Source: JBHOQS01 sp042408875 (GTDB lineage Bacteria; Chloroflexota; UBA11872; JBHOQS01). Taken from it: a stretch of DNA of 64,000 nt. Position 1 is the stretch's first letter. The number at the start of each line of letters is the position of its first letter. The notes under the pieces are model-generated. The model saw nothing but the letters and a program-made list of their open reading frames with translations, had not been told where the DNA came from and did not search any database. Shown in pieces: positions 16,842-24,950 of this stretch. The translations under genes and the position numbers were made by a program. The DNA lies in contig JBHOQS010000015.1 of assembly GCA_042408875.1 (NCBI GenBank), positions 372,001 to 436,000 on the forward strand. Direction: 5' to 3'.

Positions 16842-17564
16842 TCAGTGTCGCTCCCCAAAGATCGCCCGGCCCAGCCGGACCATGGTGGCGCCTTCCTCAA
16901 TCGCCACCTCGAAGTCTTCGGTCATTCCCATCGACAGCACGTCCCAGCGTGCCTCGGGTACCTCGCGCCGGAGCTGCTCGGCGAGCTCACGCATGCGGCG
17001 GAAGTGCGGCCGCACCAGTTCGGGGTCCTCGACCTGCGGGGCGATGGTCATCAGACCCCGCAGGCGAAGGTGGGGCAGCGCGAGGACGCCGCGAGCCACA
17101 CCGGCCACCTCTTCTTCCGGCAGGCCAAACTGCCCTGGCGTGCGTGCCAGGTTCACCTGGATCAGCACGTCACAGCTCCTGCCCGCGCGGGCGCAGCCCT
17201 GCTCAAGTGCCTGCGCCACACGCAGGGAGTCGATCGACTGCACCACCTGAAAGAGCCTCGCTGCCAGGCGGGCTTTATTGGTCTGCAAATGTCCCACCAG
17301 ATGCCAGGTCGATCCGGCCACAATGGCGGGGTCCAGCGCGCCCAGCTTTTCCTCCGCCTCTTGCACGCGGTTCTCGCCGAAATGGCGGAGCCCAGCAGCG
17401 TAGGCAGCTTCGACGACCTGCGGTCCGAAGGTCTTTGCCACGGCGACCAGCGTGATCGCCGCTGGATCGCGCCCGGCCCGCGCTGCAGCGCGGGCGATGC
17501 GCTCCTGCACCGTGGCGATGTTGGCACGCAGCCGCTCTACCAGCGGAACTATCTCGATGGCCAT
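16842..17564 (-). CDS. PLP homeostasis protein (YggS/PLPBP family)
   Basis: Cytosolic pyridoxal-5'-phosphate-binding protein controlling free PLP and amino-acid balance. 240 residues. The PLP lysine is in ITLVAVAKTFG (near residue 38). Other signatures: GLRHFGENRVQEAEEK, WHLVGHLQTNKA, VQSIDSLRVAQ, and LSMGMTEDFEVAIEEGATMVR close to the end, all typical of YggS. Start at 17564 is supported by GGAG eight bases upstream. yggT follows without a gap. Confidence 0.96.
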   Translation of the reverse strand: MAIEIVPLVERLRANIATVQERIARAAARAGRDPAAITLVAVAKTFGPQVVEAAYAAGLRHFGENRVQEAEEKLGALDPAIVAGSTWHLVGHLQTNKARLAARLFQVVQSIDSLRVAQALEQGCARAGRSCDVLIQVNLARTPGQFGLPEEEVAGVARGVLALPHLRLRGLMTIAPQVEDPELVRPHFRRMRELAEQLRREVPEARWDVLSMGMTEDFEVAIEEGATMVRLGRAIFGERH

Positions 17565-17822
17565 GGCACGTACTCCATACAGCGCCGGCACGCCGCCTAC
17601 ATGATACCATGGGACATCATCAGGCGAGAGCGCTGGTGAGATAATGAGATAAAGCTTTTCCGATGCTGTTCGGAGACCGCCCACCCACGAACGTAGCGCC
17701 TACCGCACGAGAAGGGTCATCTTGCCGAAGCGCTGAAACTCCCCGGCTGCATCACTGCGGGTGAGCCTCCAGAAGAGGCGCTATGGCATGCTGAGACGTC
17801 ACTGTGATAGCGAAGGTGTCTG

Positions 17823-18159
17823 ATGCGCGGGGATCCATATACGCGCCGACTGGCGTGGGAGGCCTGGTATAACGCCCGCGACCTTGGCAGGTATCCGACT
17901 GCCTATGGAACCGAGACATGCTGGGGCGCGATCGTCCGCCGAATGCCTGCGCCCGTTTTATGGGTCATCGCTTGTGAGTAATCCCGCTCAGCAAATCACA
18001 CGAAAGCAGCAGCCTGCGCGTACTGCGCCGCGGATGGAAGTCATGCAGGAGACGCTTGCGCACCTCGACGAGCGCCAGGGCGGTGTGGAGGCGTATCTGC
18101 GTGCAAGTGGCGTGGCGGCAGGTGACAGCATACGTTTGCACAGCTGGCTGCGTGGCTAA
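17823..18159 (+). pseudogene. Degraded tyrosine-protein phosphatase with internal deletion
   Basis: Two frames of this interval match the ends of one protein. From ATG 17823 the translation contains WYNARDLGRYPTAYG and WGAIVRR, which correspond to the N-terminal NxRDLGGYPT region of the PF13350 tyrosine/serine phosphatase family, then stops at 17981. From about 18034 in another frame, ETLAHLDERQGGVEAYLRAS matches the family's conserved C-terminus, ending at 18159. The central part, including the catalytic HCxxGKDRTG loop, is absent: the intact protein would need roughly 150-200 more residues. Hence an internal deletion plus frame change, and no active enzyme. Recognition rests on these two motifs alone; a database search of both fragments would test it. 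Confidence 0.7.
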
Positions 18160-18242
18160 CCGCTACGCAGGAAACTCGATGGCGCATGGGGCTGCTACCG
18201 AGGCTGCTACAATGGTGCTGTGAATATGTGAATAATGGTGCC

Positions 18243-18719
18243 ATGACGTACAGGATGCTGTTGAAGAAGCTGGCTGCCCTGGTGGCCGCGCTGCTGGTAG
18301 CGTGCGGCCCGGCTCATGGATCGGAGCCCCCGGGCGACGGCGGGGAAGCACAGCCTGTCCCCGCTGAGCAGGCACCTCCCCCAGCGGAGATGCCTGCTGC
18401 GCCCCCTGCCGCTGCTGTGCCTGCACTGCAGGACGAGCCGCAAGTGGTCGAGGCGCTGCTGTCCGAGTACACGATCAGCCTTTCGGTCCTGAGTGTGCGG
18501 CCCGGTGCAGTGCGCTTCGTAATACAGAACGCTGGCGCGCGGCGCCACGACCTGCGCATTCAGAGCGCAGCTTTCGACCAGAAGTCAGCGGCGCTCTCGC
18601 CTGGGATCGGTGGCGTTTTCGAGGTTACCCTCACCGAGCCGGGCGTCTACGAGGTCTTCTGTGACATTGGGAACCACCGCGACCAGGGCATGGTGACGAC
18701 GCTGGTGGTGTCCTCTTGA
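18243..18719 (+). CDS. Cupredoxin-domain lipoprotein
   Basis: 158-residue exported copper-binding protein. The signal (KKLAALVAALLVAC) ends in a lipobox with Cys21, followed by an Ala/Pro-rich linker to about residue 65. The C-terminal domain has type-1 copper ligands: His in RRHDLRI, Cys in VFCDIGNH, the following His, and Met in DQGMVTTLVV. That pattern fits plastocyanin/azurin-like electron carriers or copper-storage proteins. The start is the ATG preceding TYRMLLKK; no strong ribosome site is visible. It is convergent with aroA. AGCCTACG is repeated in the short spacer after the stop. Two more cupredoxins occur at 50637 and 51300. Confidence 0.8.
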   Translation: MTYRMLLKKLAALVAALLVACGPAHGSEPPGDGGEAQPVPAEQAPPPAEMPAAPPAAAVPALQDEPQVVEALLSEYTISLSVLSVRPGAVRFVIQNAGARRHDLRIQSAAFDQKSAALSPGIGGVFEVTLTEPGVYEVFCDIGNHRDQGMVTTLVVSS

Positions 18720-18746
18720 TAGAACTTGATAGAAGCCTACGTGAGC

Positions 18747-20042
18747 CTACGGTAGCCCCAGAAAGCGCTCGAAGAAGTCGGGGAAGGTCTTGGCTACGCA
18801 GCCGGGGTCGAGGATACGCACGCCCGGCACGCGCAGGCCCACCAGGGCGAAGCTCATCGCCATGCGATGGTCGTCGTAGGTCGCCACCTCGCCGCCGTGC
18901 AGCTTCGACGGATAAATACTCAGGCCATCAGGCAGCTCACGCACCCGCGCGCCGAGCTTCTGGAGCTCGGTGGCCAGCGCTGTCAGGCGATCGGTCTCTT
19001 TGTAGCGCATGTGGGCGACGTTGCGGATCTGCACCGGCCCGCGGGCGAAGGGCGCGATGGCCGCCAGGGTCTGCGCCACGTCTGACATATCGCTCATATC
19101 GACCTCGATGCCGCGCAGCTCACCAGTGCCCTGCACTTCCACAAAGTCAGCGCCGCGAATGACCCGCGCTCCCATGGCCTCCAGCACGTCCAGCAGGCGG
19201 ATGTCGCCCTGGGCGGAGCCGGCGGAGAGATGGCGCACGCGGATGCGCCCGCCGACCAGCGCGGCCGCGGCGAAGAAGTACGACGCATTCGAGGCGTCGG
19301 GCTCGACGTCATACACGCGGCTGCGGTAGCGCTGCCGGCCGGGGACGCGAAAGAAGGCGAAGCCATCCCGCTGCATCGTGGCCCCGAAAGCACGCATAGA
19401 GTCAGCAGTGAGGTCGATGTAAGGCTTGGAGACCAAGTCACCCAGCACCTCGACCTCGATGCCCTGCGGAGTGCACGGGCCGACCAAGAGCAGGGCGGAG
19501 AAGAACTGGCTGGACTGGTCGCCAGGCATGCGTGTGCGGCCGCCGGGCAGACCATCGGCACGCACGATGACCGGGGGGCAACCGTTCCCGAGCTCCGCGC
19601 GCGCATCCACGCCGAGATCACATAGGGCATCGAGCAGCGGCTGAATGGGGCGCTGGCGCATGCGCGGGACGCCGTCGAGCCGGTAGGCCCCGTGGCCCAG
19701 GCCCAGGTAGGCTGTCAGAAAGCGGGCAGCCGTGCCGGCGTTGCCCACGAAAAGTTCAGCGTGTCTAGCCGGAAAGCTCCCGTTCTGGCCTTCGACAATG
19801 AAGGTGCTACTCGACTCATCAGCATGGACGGTGATACCGAGCCGGCGCAGCGAGTCGCACATGTAGTGCGTATCGTCGCTGAAGAGCGCCTGGCGTAGCA
19901 CCGAACGTCCCTCAGCCATAGCCGCGATGAGCAGAGCGCGGTTAGTATAGCTCTTCGAGCCTGGCAGCGTGACATCGGCATCGAAAGGCCTGGTGCGCAC
20001 TGGGATATCGATGTACGGCGGCGCGGCCGGCGCGACCTGCAT
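18747..20042 (-). CDS. aroA: 3-phosphoshikimate 1-carboxyvinyltransferase (EPSP synthase)
   Basis: Transfers enolpyruvyl from PEP to shikimate-3-phosphate in the sixth step of chorismate synthesis. 431 residues. Seen: LPGSKSYTNRALLIAA (substrate lysine and serine, ~residues 26-41), GNAGTAARFLTAYL (PEP/shikimate-phosphate loop), QSSQFFSALLL, and near the C-terminus MRYKETDRL and YDDHRMAMSFAL, all EPSPS hallmarks. AGGAG lies ten bases before the ATG. Whether it is glyphosate-sensitive class I or insensitive class II cannot be read reliably here: the loop is GNAGTA, as in class I. No other aro genes are nearby. Confidence 0.97.
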   Translation of the reverse strand: MQVAPAAPPYIDIPVRTRPFDADVTLPGSKSYTNRALLIAAMAEGRSVLRQALFSDDTHYMCDSLRRLGITVHADESSSTFIVEGQNGSFPARHAELFVGNAGTAARFLTAYLGLGHGAYRLDGVPRMRQRPIQPLLDALCDLGVDARAELGNGCPPVIVRADGLPGGRTRMPGDQSSQFFSALLLVGPCTPQGIEVEVLGDLVSKPYIDLTADSMRAFGATMQRDGFAFFRVPGRQRYRSRVYDVEPDASNASYFFAAAALVGGRIRVRHLSAGSAQGDIRLLDVLEAMGARVIRGADFVEVQGTGELRGIEVDMSDMSDVAQTLAAIAPFARGPVQIRNVAHMRYKETDRLTALATELQKLGARVRELPDGLSIYPSKLHGGEVATYDDHRMAMSFALVGLRVPGVRILDPGCVAKTFPDFFERFLGLP

Positions 20043-20094
20043 GGTTCTCTATCTCCTGGCAGCGTGCCTAGCGGCACAGCGTCTCTTAGGGGTG

Positions 20095-20120
20095 AGGGGC
20101 AACCCGTGTGGTTGCCCCTA
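20095..20120. repeat. Copy 2 of a 26-bp hairpin repeat
   Basis: GGGGCAACC, loop CGTGT, GGTTGCCCC: a perfect 9-bp stem, flanked by A and TA. It differs from the copy at 16379 at one base, which here restores the pairing. Lies in the 196-base spacer between aroA (start side) and the transglutaminase gene (3' side). Confidence 0.75.
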
Positions 20121-20238
20121 CACCGTGCCTGCCTGGCGCGGGCTCGCGGGCACAGCACCCGCCTCTGCGCTCGACGGCGCGCTTCTCACGCCCGGTCTCC
20201 CAGGCTAGGCTGGGGTGGAAGCGCGCCGCTATGCCCGC

Positions 20239-22605
20239 TCATGACTTCCGGCGCGGTCGGAAGAGCAGCAGAAGCAGCGGCCAGCGCAGCCGGCTCCAGG
20301 CCGCGATAGCCTCAGCCTCCTCTCGCTCCGCGGGCAGGTGGTGGCTATAGGTCGTGCGAGCATAGGTCTCGCCGATGGTCTGCACTTCAGCCACGCGTAC
20401 CGGCGCGAGGCCGAGCACATGGGTGAGCGTGCCCACGCGGCCGTCCCGCTCGGCAACTTCCTCCAGCTTCGTGACTAGATAGCGCGTGTACTCTAGCGGC
20501 GTCTGGGACGGCAGCGGCGGCACGCCCAGCCAGCCGGCGGTGCGCACCATCGAGCGGTAAACCTCACGGATGCGTTCGTTTGGCGACAGGCGGTTCTCAC
20601 GCAGCCGGTTGAACAGGTAATAGCCACCGGCAGCCAGAGTAGCGAACAGCATGACCAGCAGCCAGGGCACTCGCGAAGCCGGCCGCGCCATGCTGACCGG
20701 GCCGGCCTCCTCTAGGAGCTCATCGCCGGGCAGGCGATCAAGCGGCACACCGCTCAGGTCGCCGTAGTCGTCATAGTACTCTTCATACTCGTAGCCTAGG
20801 CCGGTGCTCTCTGGCCGGATGATAGCCGGGCGGTATCCGGACGGCTCATAGGCGATCCAGCCGTAGCCAGGATAGAAGACCTCCGGCCAGGTGTGAGCGT
20901 CCTCCTCGGTCACGATGTAGCGCTTGGAGTGTTCGTCATAGGTGCCGGTGAAGTAGCCGGTGGCGAGCCGCGCCGGGATGCCCAGGTGGCGGAGCATCAC
21001 CACCATGGCCGATGCCGAGTAATCGCAGAAGCCGCGCTGCACATCGAAGAGATAGTAGTCTATGGCGTCACGGCCGGAGGGCGGCGGCTTGATGTCGAGG
21101 TCAAACGGGAAGCGCCGCAACTGCCGCTCGATAGCGACAGCCTTATCATGCGGGTTCGTGGCGCCAGCGGTCCACTGCTCGGCAAGCTCGGTCACTCGCC
21201 GCGGCAAGTCTGGCGGCAACTGGAGGTAGCGGTCTATGCCCGGGGGGTACTGCGTGCTGGCGTTACGTAGCTCGGTTGCCGATACCGAAGGCACCATCGC
21301 CTCGACGGTGTACTTCGTCGGCCCGCCGAAGATGCGGCGCGCGCGCAGGGCCGAGAAATCGGCCAGGCTTTCCAACGCCTCCCGCGACGAGGTCTGGACA
21401 CGATACGGCCGGCTGAGCTTCACCGGCTCATCAGGCACGAAATACAGATCGTTCCGCGGCACCAGGGTCTCGATCGTCGCGGTCACCCGACGGCGGCTGA
21501 GCCAGTTGCTCTGGGCCACCGGCTGGCTGGCCGGGCGATCGAGCAGCGTGCGGTCGTTGTTGCGCCATGTCCGCCCGGTATACGTGTCGTACGTGATGCC
21601 CCGCCAGTAGAGCCCTTCCGGAGACTGGGCGTACAGCACAACCTTCTTCGTGAGCCGCACGTTGCCGCGCAGGATCAGCGTGCTCCCAGAGGCGGCGACA
21701 TCGGAGCTCGGATTGGGGTTCGTTACCCCTGAAAACAGCCGGTTGATGGAGTTCTCGACCTCTGCCCACTGGTCCCCCAGGTACTGCCAGAAGGCGATAG
21801 CCAGCGGGTTATTCACCGCTCGCGGCGCGGTGGTCGAGATCACGCTCACGAGGACAATGATCATCAGGCTTGAGACAACGATGTCGAAGAAGAGCTCGGG
21901 CGAATAATCAAGGTTCAGCCGCTCCCAGCGCTGGCGCAGCGAGACAATCTGCACCCGTACCATCAGCAGCAGCAGGGCAGCGAGAAACACGAAGAATGGG
22001 CCGCGCAGGGGGCCGACGAACGTCAGGTTCACGGCAAGGGCGATGCCCGTGGGCAGGGCAGCCAGGACGGGGTCATGCCAGCGATACAGGGCGAACGCCG
22101 CGAACGAGCCCATGCCCCAGGCGAGCACCGTCATTACCATGACAAACATGATGTTGTCCGTGCTCGCCTTGCCTGCAACGATCACCTGCCCCCATTCCAC
22201 CACGCGCTGCCACGCCCCGGCCGCATTCGCTCCCGAGACCGCCAGCGCTCCGGCGATCGGTGGCGCACCAACCGGATGCTGGATCCAGGCAATGCTTGCA
22301 TGCACTAGGTCAACCAGGTTGAAGAAGAGCGCGGCGCCGGAGGGCAGGACCTCGCCGACGAACAGGAAGCTGAAGAGCGCCCCGCCGATGCCTCCGACGA
22401 GCACCGCCACCCACGAGCGCACGTGCGTCTTCGCCAGGACGAGCCCGACCAGAACGCTGAGCACTGTGGCCGGGTACATGATGCTGGTCCCTTCGACCCA
22501 CTTCGCATCGTCGATGGACCAGACAGCAGAACCAACCATCACCATGGTGAGGAGGACAGTCAGCCAGCCCTCCTCCAGTCGAAACCAGGATAGGATCCGG
22601 CCCAT
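20239..22605 (-). CDS. Transglutaminase-domain membrane protein (TgpA-like)
   Basis: 788-residue membrane protein. Several N-terminal hydrophobic helices lie within about residues 10-230, then an extracytoplasmic domain with a transglutaminase core: GFCDYSASAMVVML (catalytic Cys), DAHTWPEVFY (His), and WIAYEPS region (Asp/Glu). One further helix at about residue 620 (VPWLLVMLFATLAAGGYYLF) precedes a DUF4129-type tail, LSPNERIREVYRSMV to TPLEYTRYL. The family's exact substrate is unknown; it acts at the cell surface. It follows the DUF58 gene as in TgpA/DUF58 pairs. I start at M of MGRILSWFRLEEGW; an ATG 26 codons upstream abuts the DUF58 stop (TAA-ATG) and is the alternative. Confidence 0.9.
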   Translation of the reverse strand: MGRILSWFRLEEGWLTVLLTMVMVGSAVWSIDDAKWVEGTSIMYPATVLSVLVGLVLAKTHVRSWVAVLVGGIGGALFSFLFVGEVLPSGAALFFNLVDLVHASIAWIQHPVGAPPIAGALAVSGANAAGAWQRVVEWGQVIVAGKASTDNIMFVMVMTVLAWGMGSFAAFALYRWHDPVLAALPTGIALAVNLTFVGPLRGPFFVFLAALLLLMVRVQIVSLRQRWERLNLDYSPELFFDIVVSSLMIIVLVSVISTTAPRAVNNPLAIAFWQYLGDQWAEVENSINRLFSGVTNPNPSSDVAASGSTLILRGNVRLTKKVVLYAQSPEGLYWRGITYDTYTGRTWRNNDRTLLDRPASQPVAQSNWLSRRRVTATIETLVPRNDLYFVPDEPVKLSRPYRVQTSSREALESLADFSALRARRIFGGPTKYTVEAMVPSVSATELRNASTQYPPGIDRYLQLPPDLPRRVTELAEQWTAGATNPHDKAVAIERQLRRFPFDLDIKPPPSGRDAIDYYLFDVQRGFCDYSASAMVVMLRHLGIPARLATGYFTGTYDEHSKRYIVTEEDAHTWPEVFYPGYGWIAYEPSGYRPAIIRPESTGLGYEYEEYYDDYGDLSGVPLDRLPGDELLEEAGPVSMARPASRVPWLLVMLFATLAAGGYYLFNRLRENRLSPNERIREVYRSMVRTAGWLGVPPLPSQTPLEYTRYLVTKLEEVAERDGRVGTLTHVLGLAPVRVAEVQTIGETYARTTYSHHLPAEREEAEAIAAWSRLRWPLLLLLFRPRRKS

Positions 22606-22683
22606 GTGACTGCCTGCGCTTCCATTGGCTCCAGAGCGAACGACATCCCGTTTCAGACATGCCGCCGGCGAGCTATATGGCAT

Positions 22684-23961
22684 TTACATGCCGCGCACCA
22701 GCCGGCCGAGGATCACTGCGCCACGCTCAGCGCTGCGCCGCTTCTCCTCGACATCACGCTTGGTGAGGGCGAGGGTGCTGAAATGCGCACCTCGCTCGAC
22801 AACGCGTGCCACCAGCCCGAGCCGGAGCAGCTCCATTGCCAGCGACTCGGCCTTGCCCTCCCCGCCGAAGGACTGCGGATCCAGCAGGACTGCTGCGGGC
22901 GTCAGATTCTTGTTCAAGAGGCCGACGGCCTGGTCGAGCCAGCTTCGGTCCACCGATGGTGTGATGATCACCACGCTCATGCCGCGGCTCAGGCCTACCG
23001 CCGTGTCCTGGATCACCTGCGCCAGCGGCACAGAGCCGTCTGCGGCGACCGTCGCCAGCACCTCCAGCAAGCGCCAGAAGTGCGTGGTGCCTTTGTCCTG
23101 CGGGATCACGTGCCGCTCAGCGCCGTAGGCGATGAGGCCGACGGACTTGTTCTCACGGATCGCCTTGTTGATGAACGCCGTGGCGAGCTTCACGGCGTAC
23201 TCCTCGGTCGAGTCATCGCCCTCACCGAGATGGACGTTGCGGTGCAGGTCCAGGATGATCCAGACGTTGCCGGCGGGCTCTAGGTCGAACTCCCGCACCT
23301 GGAGCTCCCCTCGTCGCGCCGTATGCAGCCAGTGCACTCGTTTCAGGCTGTCGCCCGGCGCGTACGGGCGCACCGAGGCGGCGTCGGTGGTCATCTGGAG
23401 CGTGCGAGCGCTCGAGCGCGAGCTGCCCTGCACGCGGCCAGACGGCAGCTCGATGCCGGGCAGATCGACGATCGGTGGATAAACCACGAACGAGGCAGCG
23501 TGGCCAACACGCACCGTTCCAGCAAAGATGCCGAACGGATCGCCGGTGATCACTTCGAGTGGACCGAGGCGATAGAGGCCGCGGCGCCGGCACACCACGC
23601 GTGCCGACCAGCTCTTCGAGCGCCGCCCGCCCAGGTTTTCCACGATGCCGGCGTTGTAGTCCGGCAGGTTCGAGCCGTCCCGCACTTCCAGCCAGAGGGC
23701 AGGCAGGCGGCTCGTGTTGGTGATCTTAAACTGCTCGTGGATGACATCCCCGGCGACACACCACTTGGTGAGCAGGTGCCGCTCCACGGAAAGGTTATCG
23801 ACAAGCTGGCGCGTCCAGATATACGAGACCAGCGCCAGGGCAAAGAGAGCGTAAAACATGTAAAACAGCACCGTGCTCGACGCCACCAGTGCGACGACCA
23901 GCAAGACACCGGCGAGCACGAGCACGAGTGGCTTCTGTAAGATGACGGCGCGCTCCGGCAC
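22684..23961 (-). CDS. DUF58-domain membrane protein
   Basis: 425-residue protein with two N-terminal hydrophobic helices (about 10-45), then a long cytosolic part. The DUF58 signature is YAPGDSLKRVHWLHTARRG followed by LQVREFD, in which the family conserves RPYxPGDxxRxIHW. A VWA-like segment (VWIILDLHRNV) follows. DUF58 proteins usually stand next to a MoxR AAA ATPase and a transglutaminase; here only the transglutaminase is adjacent. Start: I choose the GTG at 23961 because AGGAGG lies five bases upstream; the reading frame continues upstream about 126 codons but looks non-coding (cysteine/serine-rich). Divergent from the ANTAR regulator. Confidence 0.88.
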   Translation of the reverse strand: MPERAVILQKPLVLVLAGVLLVVALVASSTVLFYMFYALFALALVSYIWTRQLVDNLSVERHLLTKWCVAGDVIHEQFKITNTSRLPALWLEVRDGSNLPDYNAGIVENLGGRRSKSWSARVVCRRRGLYRLGPLEVITGDPFGIFAGTVRVGHAASFVVYPPIVDLPGIELPSGRVQGSSRSSARTLQMTTDAASVRPYAPGDSLKRVHWLHTARRGELQVREFDLEPAGNVWIILDLHRNVHLGEGDDSTEEYAVKLATAFINKAIRENKSVGLIAYGAERHVIPQDKGTTHFWRLLEVLATVAADGSVPLAQVIQDTAVGLSRGMSVVIITPSVDRSWLDQAVGLLNKNLTPAAVLLDPQSFGGEGKAESLAMELLRLGLVARVVERGAHFSTLALTKRDVEEKRRSAERGAVILGRLVRGM

Positions 23962-24114
23962 GTTGGCCTCCTCGTCTGACCGGACCTGCCAGCCGGGCGA
24001 TCGTGAGAGGCGCCCGGCACCACACGACGCACCCGCCCACAACCAGGGGCACTCAAAGTATACCCAAAGAATGGCTAGGTATAAAGCGCCAGATCGGGGC
24101 GTGCCGCGCTGCGG

Positions 24115-24143
24115 TTGACATTTTGCAGAGAAGGCGGTAGCAT
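24115..24143 (+). promoter_or_regulatory. Predicted sigma-70 type promoter of the ANTAR regulator
   Basis: Perfect TTGACA at 24115-24120, 17-base spacer, TAGCAT at 24138-24143 (four of six to consensus). Start codon is about 84 bases further on. Confidence 0.55.
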
Positions 24144-24226
24144 CCCAGCAAAGATGTCCCCGCGGTAACGTCGCTGCGGGCCGGCTGTCAGTCGCAAAGT
24201 GGCACGATGCCGGGAGTTGCGTACCT

Positions 24227-24859
24227 ATGGGTTCGAGCGCTGCTACGTCTCGTCCCTCCGGTGCCGTACCAGGTCCAGTGCGGGTTATCATTGCCGACGA
24301 TGAGTCGATTATCCGTATCGACCTGCGCGAGACGCTCACTGCCCAGGGCTACCTGGTCGTCGGTGAGGCGGCGGATGGCCGGAGCGCGGTGAACCTCGCT
24401 CGCGAGCTGCGCCCGGACATTGTGATCATGGACATCAAGATGCCGGGCGACGTCGATGGCATCGAGGCAGCGCGCATTCTGACGCGCGAAAAAATCGCTC
24501 CTGTGCTCCTGCTGACCGCCTTCAACCAGAAGGAACTGGTCGAAGGGGCCAAGGATGCCGGCGTCGTCGGCTACCTCGTGAAGCCGTTCCGTGAGCGAGA
24601 CCTGGCGCCGGCCATCGAAGTGGCGCTAGCCCGCTACCGAGAGTTTCTCGAGCTGGACCGACAGGTGGGCGATCTCAAAGAGGCCCTGGAGACGCGCAAG
24701 CTGGTTGATCGGGCCAAAGGCATCCTGATGGACACGCAGGGCTTGAAGGAAGCGGAGGCCTTCCGCAGGATCCAGAAGCTAAGCATGAACTCGCGCAAGT
24801 CGATGCGCGAGGTGGCCGAGGCTATCCTCCTCGCGCACGAAGTGCATGAGCTGAAGTAG
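24227..24859 (+). CDS. Response regulator with ANTAR RNA-binding domain
   Basis: 210-residue two-domain protein. The N-terminal receiver has acidic pair DD (24-25), the phospho-acceptor Asp in IVIMDIKMPG (Asp69), Thr in LLLTAFN, and Lys in GYLVKPF. A coiled-coil linker (~residues 140-160) leads to ANTAR, seen as LVDRAKGILMDTQGLKEAEA and FRRIQKLSMNSRKSMREVAEA. ANTAR domains bind dual hairpins in nascent RNA and block terminators (as AmiR and NasR do); a histidine kinase partner is not in the window. The start could be the ATG at 24227 or a GTG 17 codons in. A dual-hairpin target should be sought upstream of nitrogen or amine genes elsewhere. Confidence 0.93.
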   Translation: MGSSAATSRPSGAVPGPVRVIIADDESIIRIDLRETLTAQGYLVVGEAADGRSAVNLARELRPDIVIMDIKMPGDVDGIEAARILTREKIAPVLLLTAFNQKELVEGAKDAGVVGYLVKPFRERDLAPAIEVALARYREFLELDRQVGDLKEALETRKLVDRAKGILMDTQGLKEAEAFRRIQKLSMNSRKSMREVAEAILLAHEVHELK

Positions 24860-24950
24860 CAGCGACGCTGGCCAGGGCAGCCAGCACGCATGTCGGCGCC
24901 CTGACCGGTCTTTTCCGATTTGCACGATTTCTCTCCTACCAGCGAAAAGA

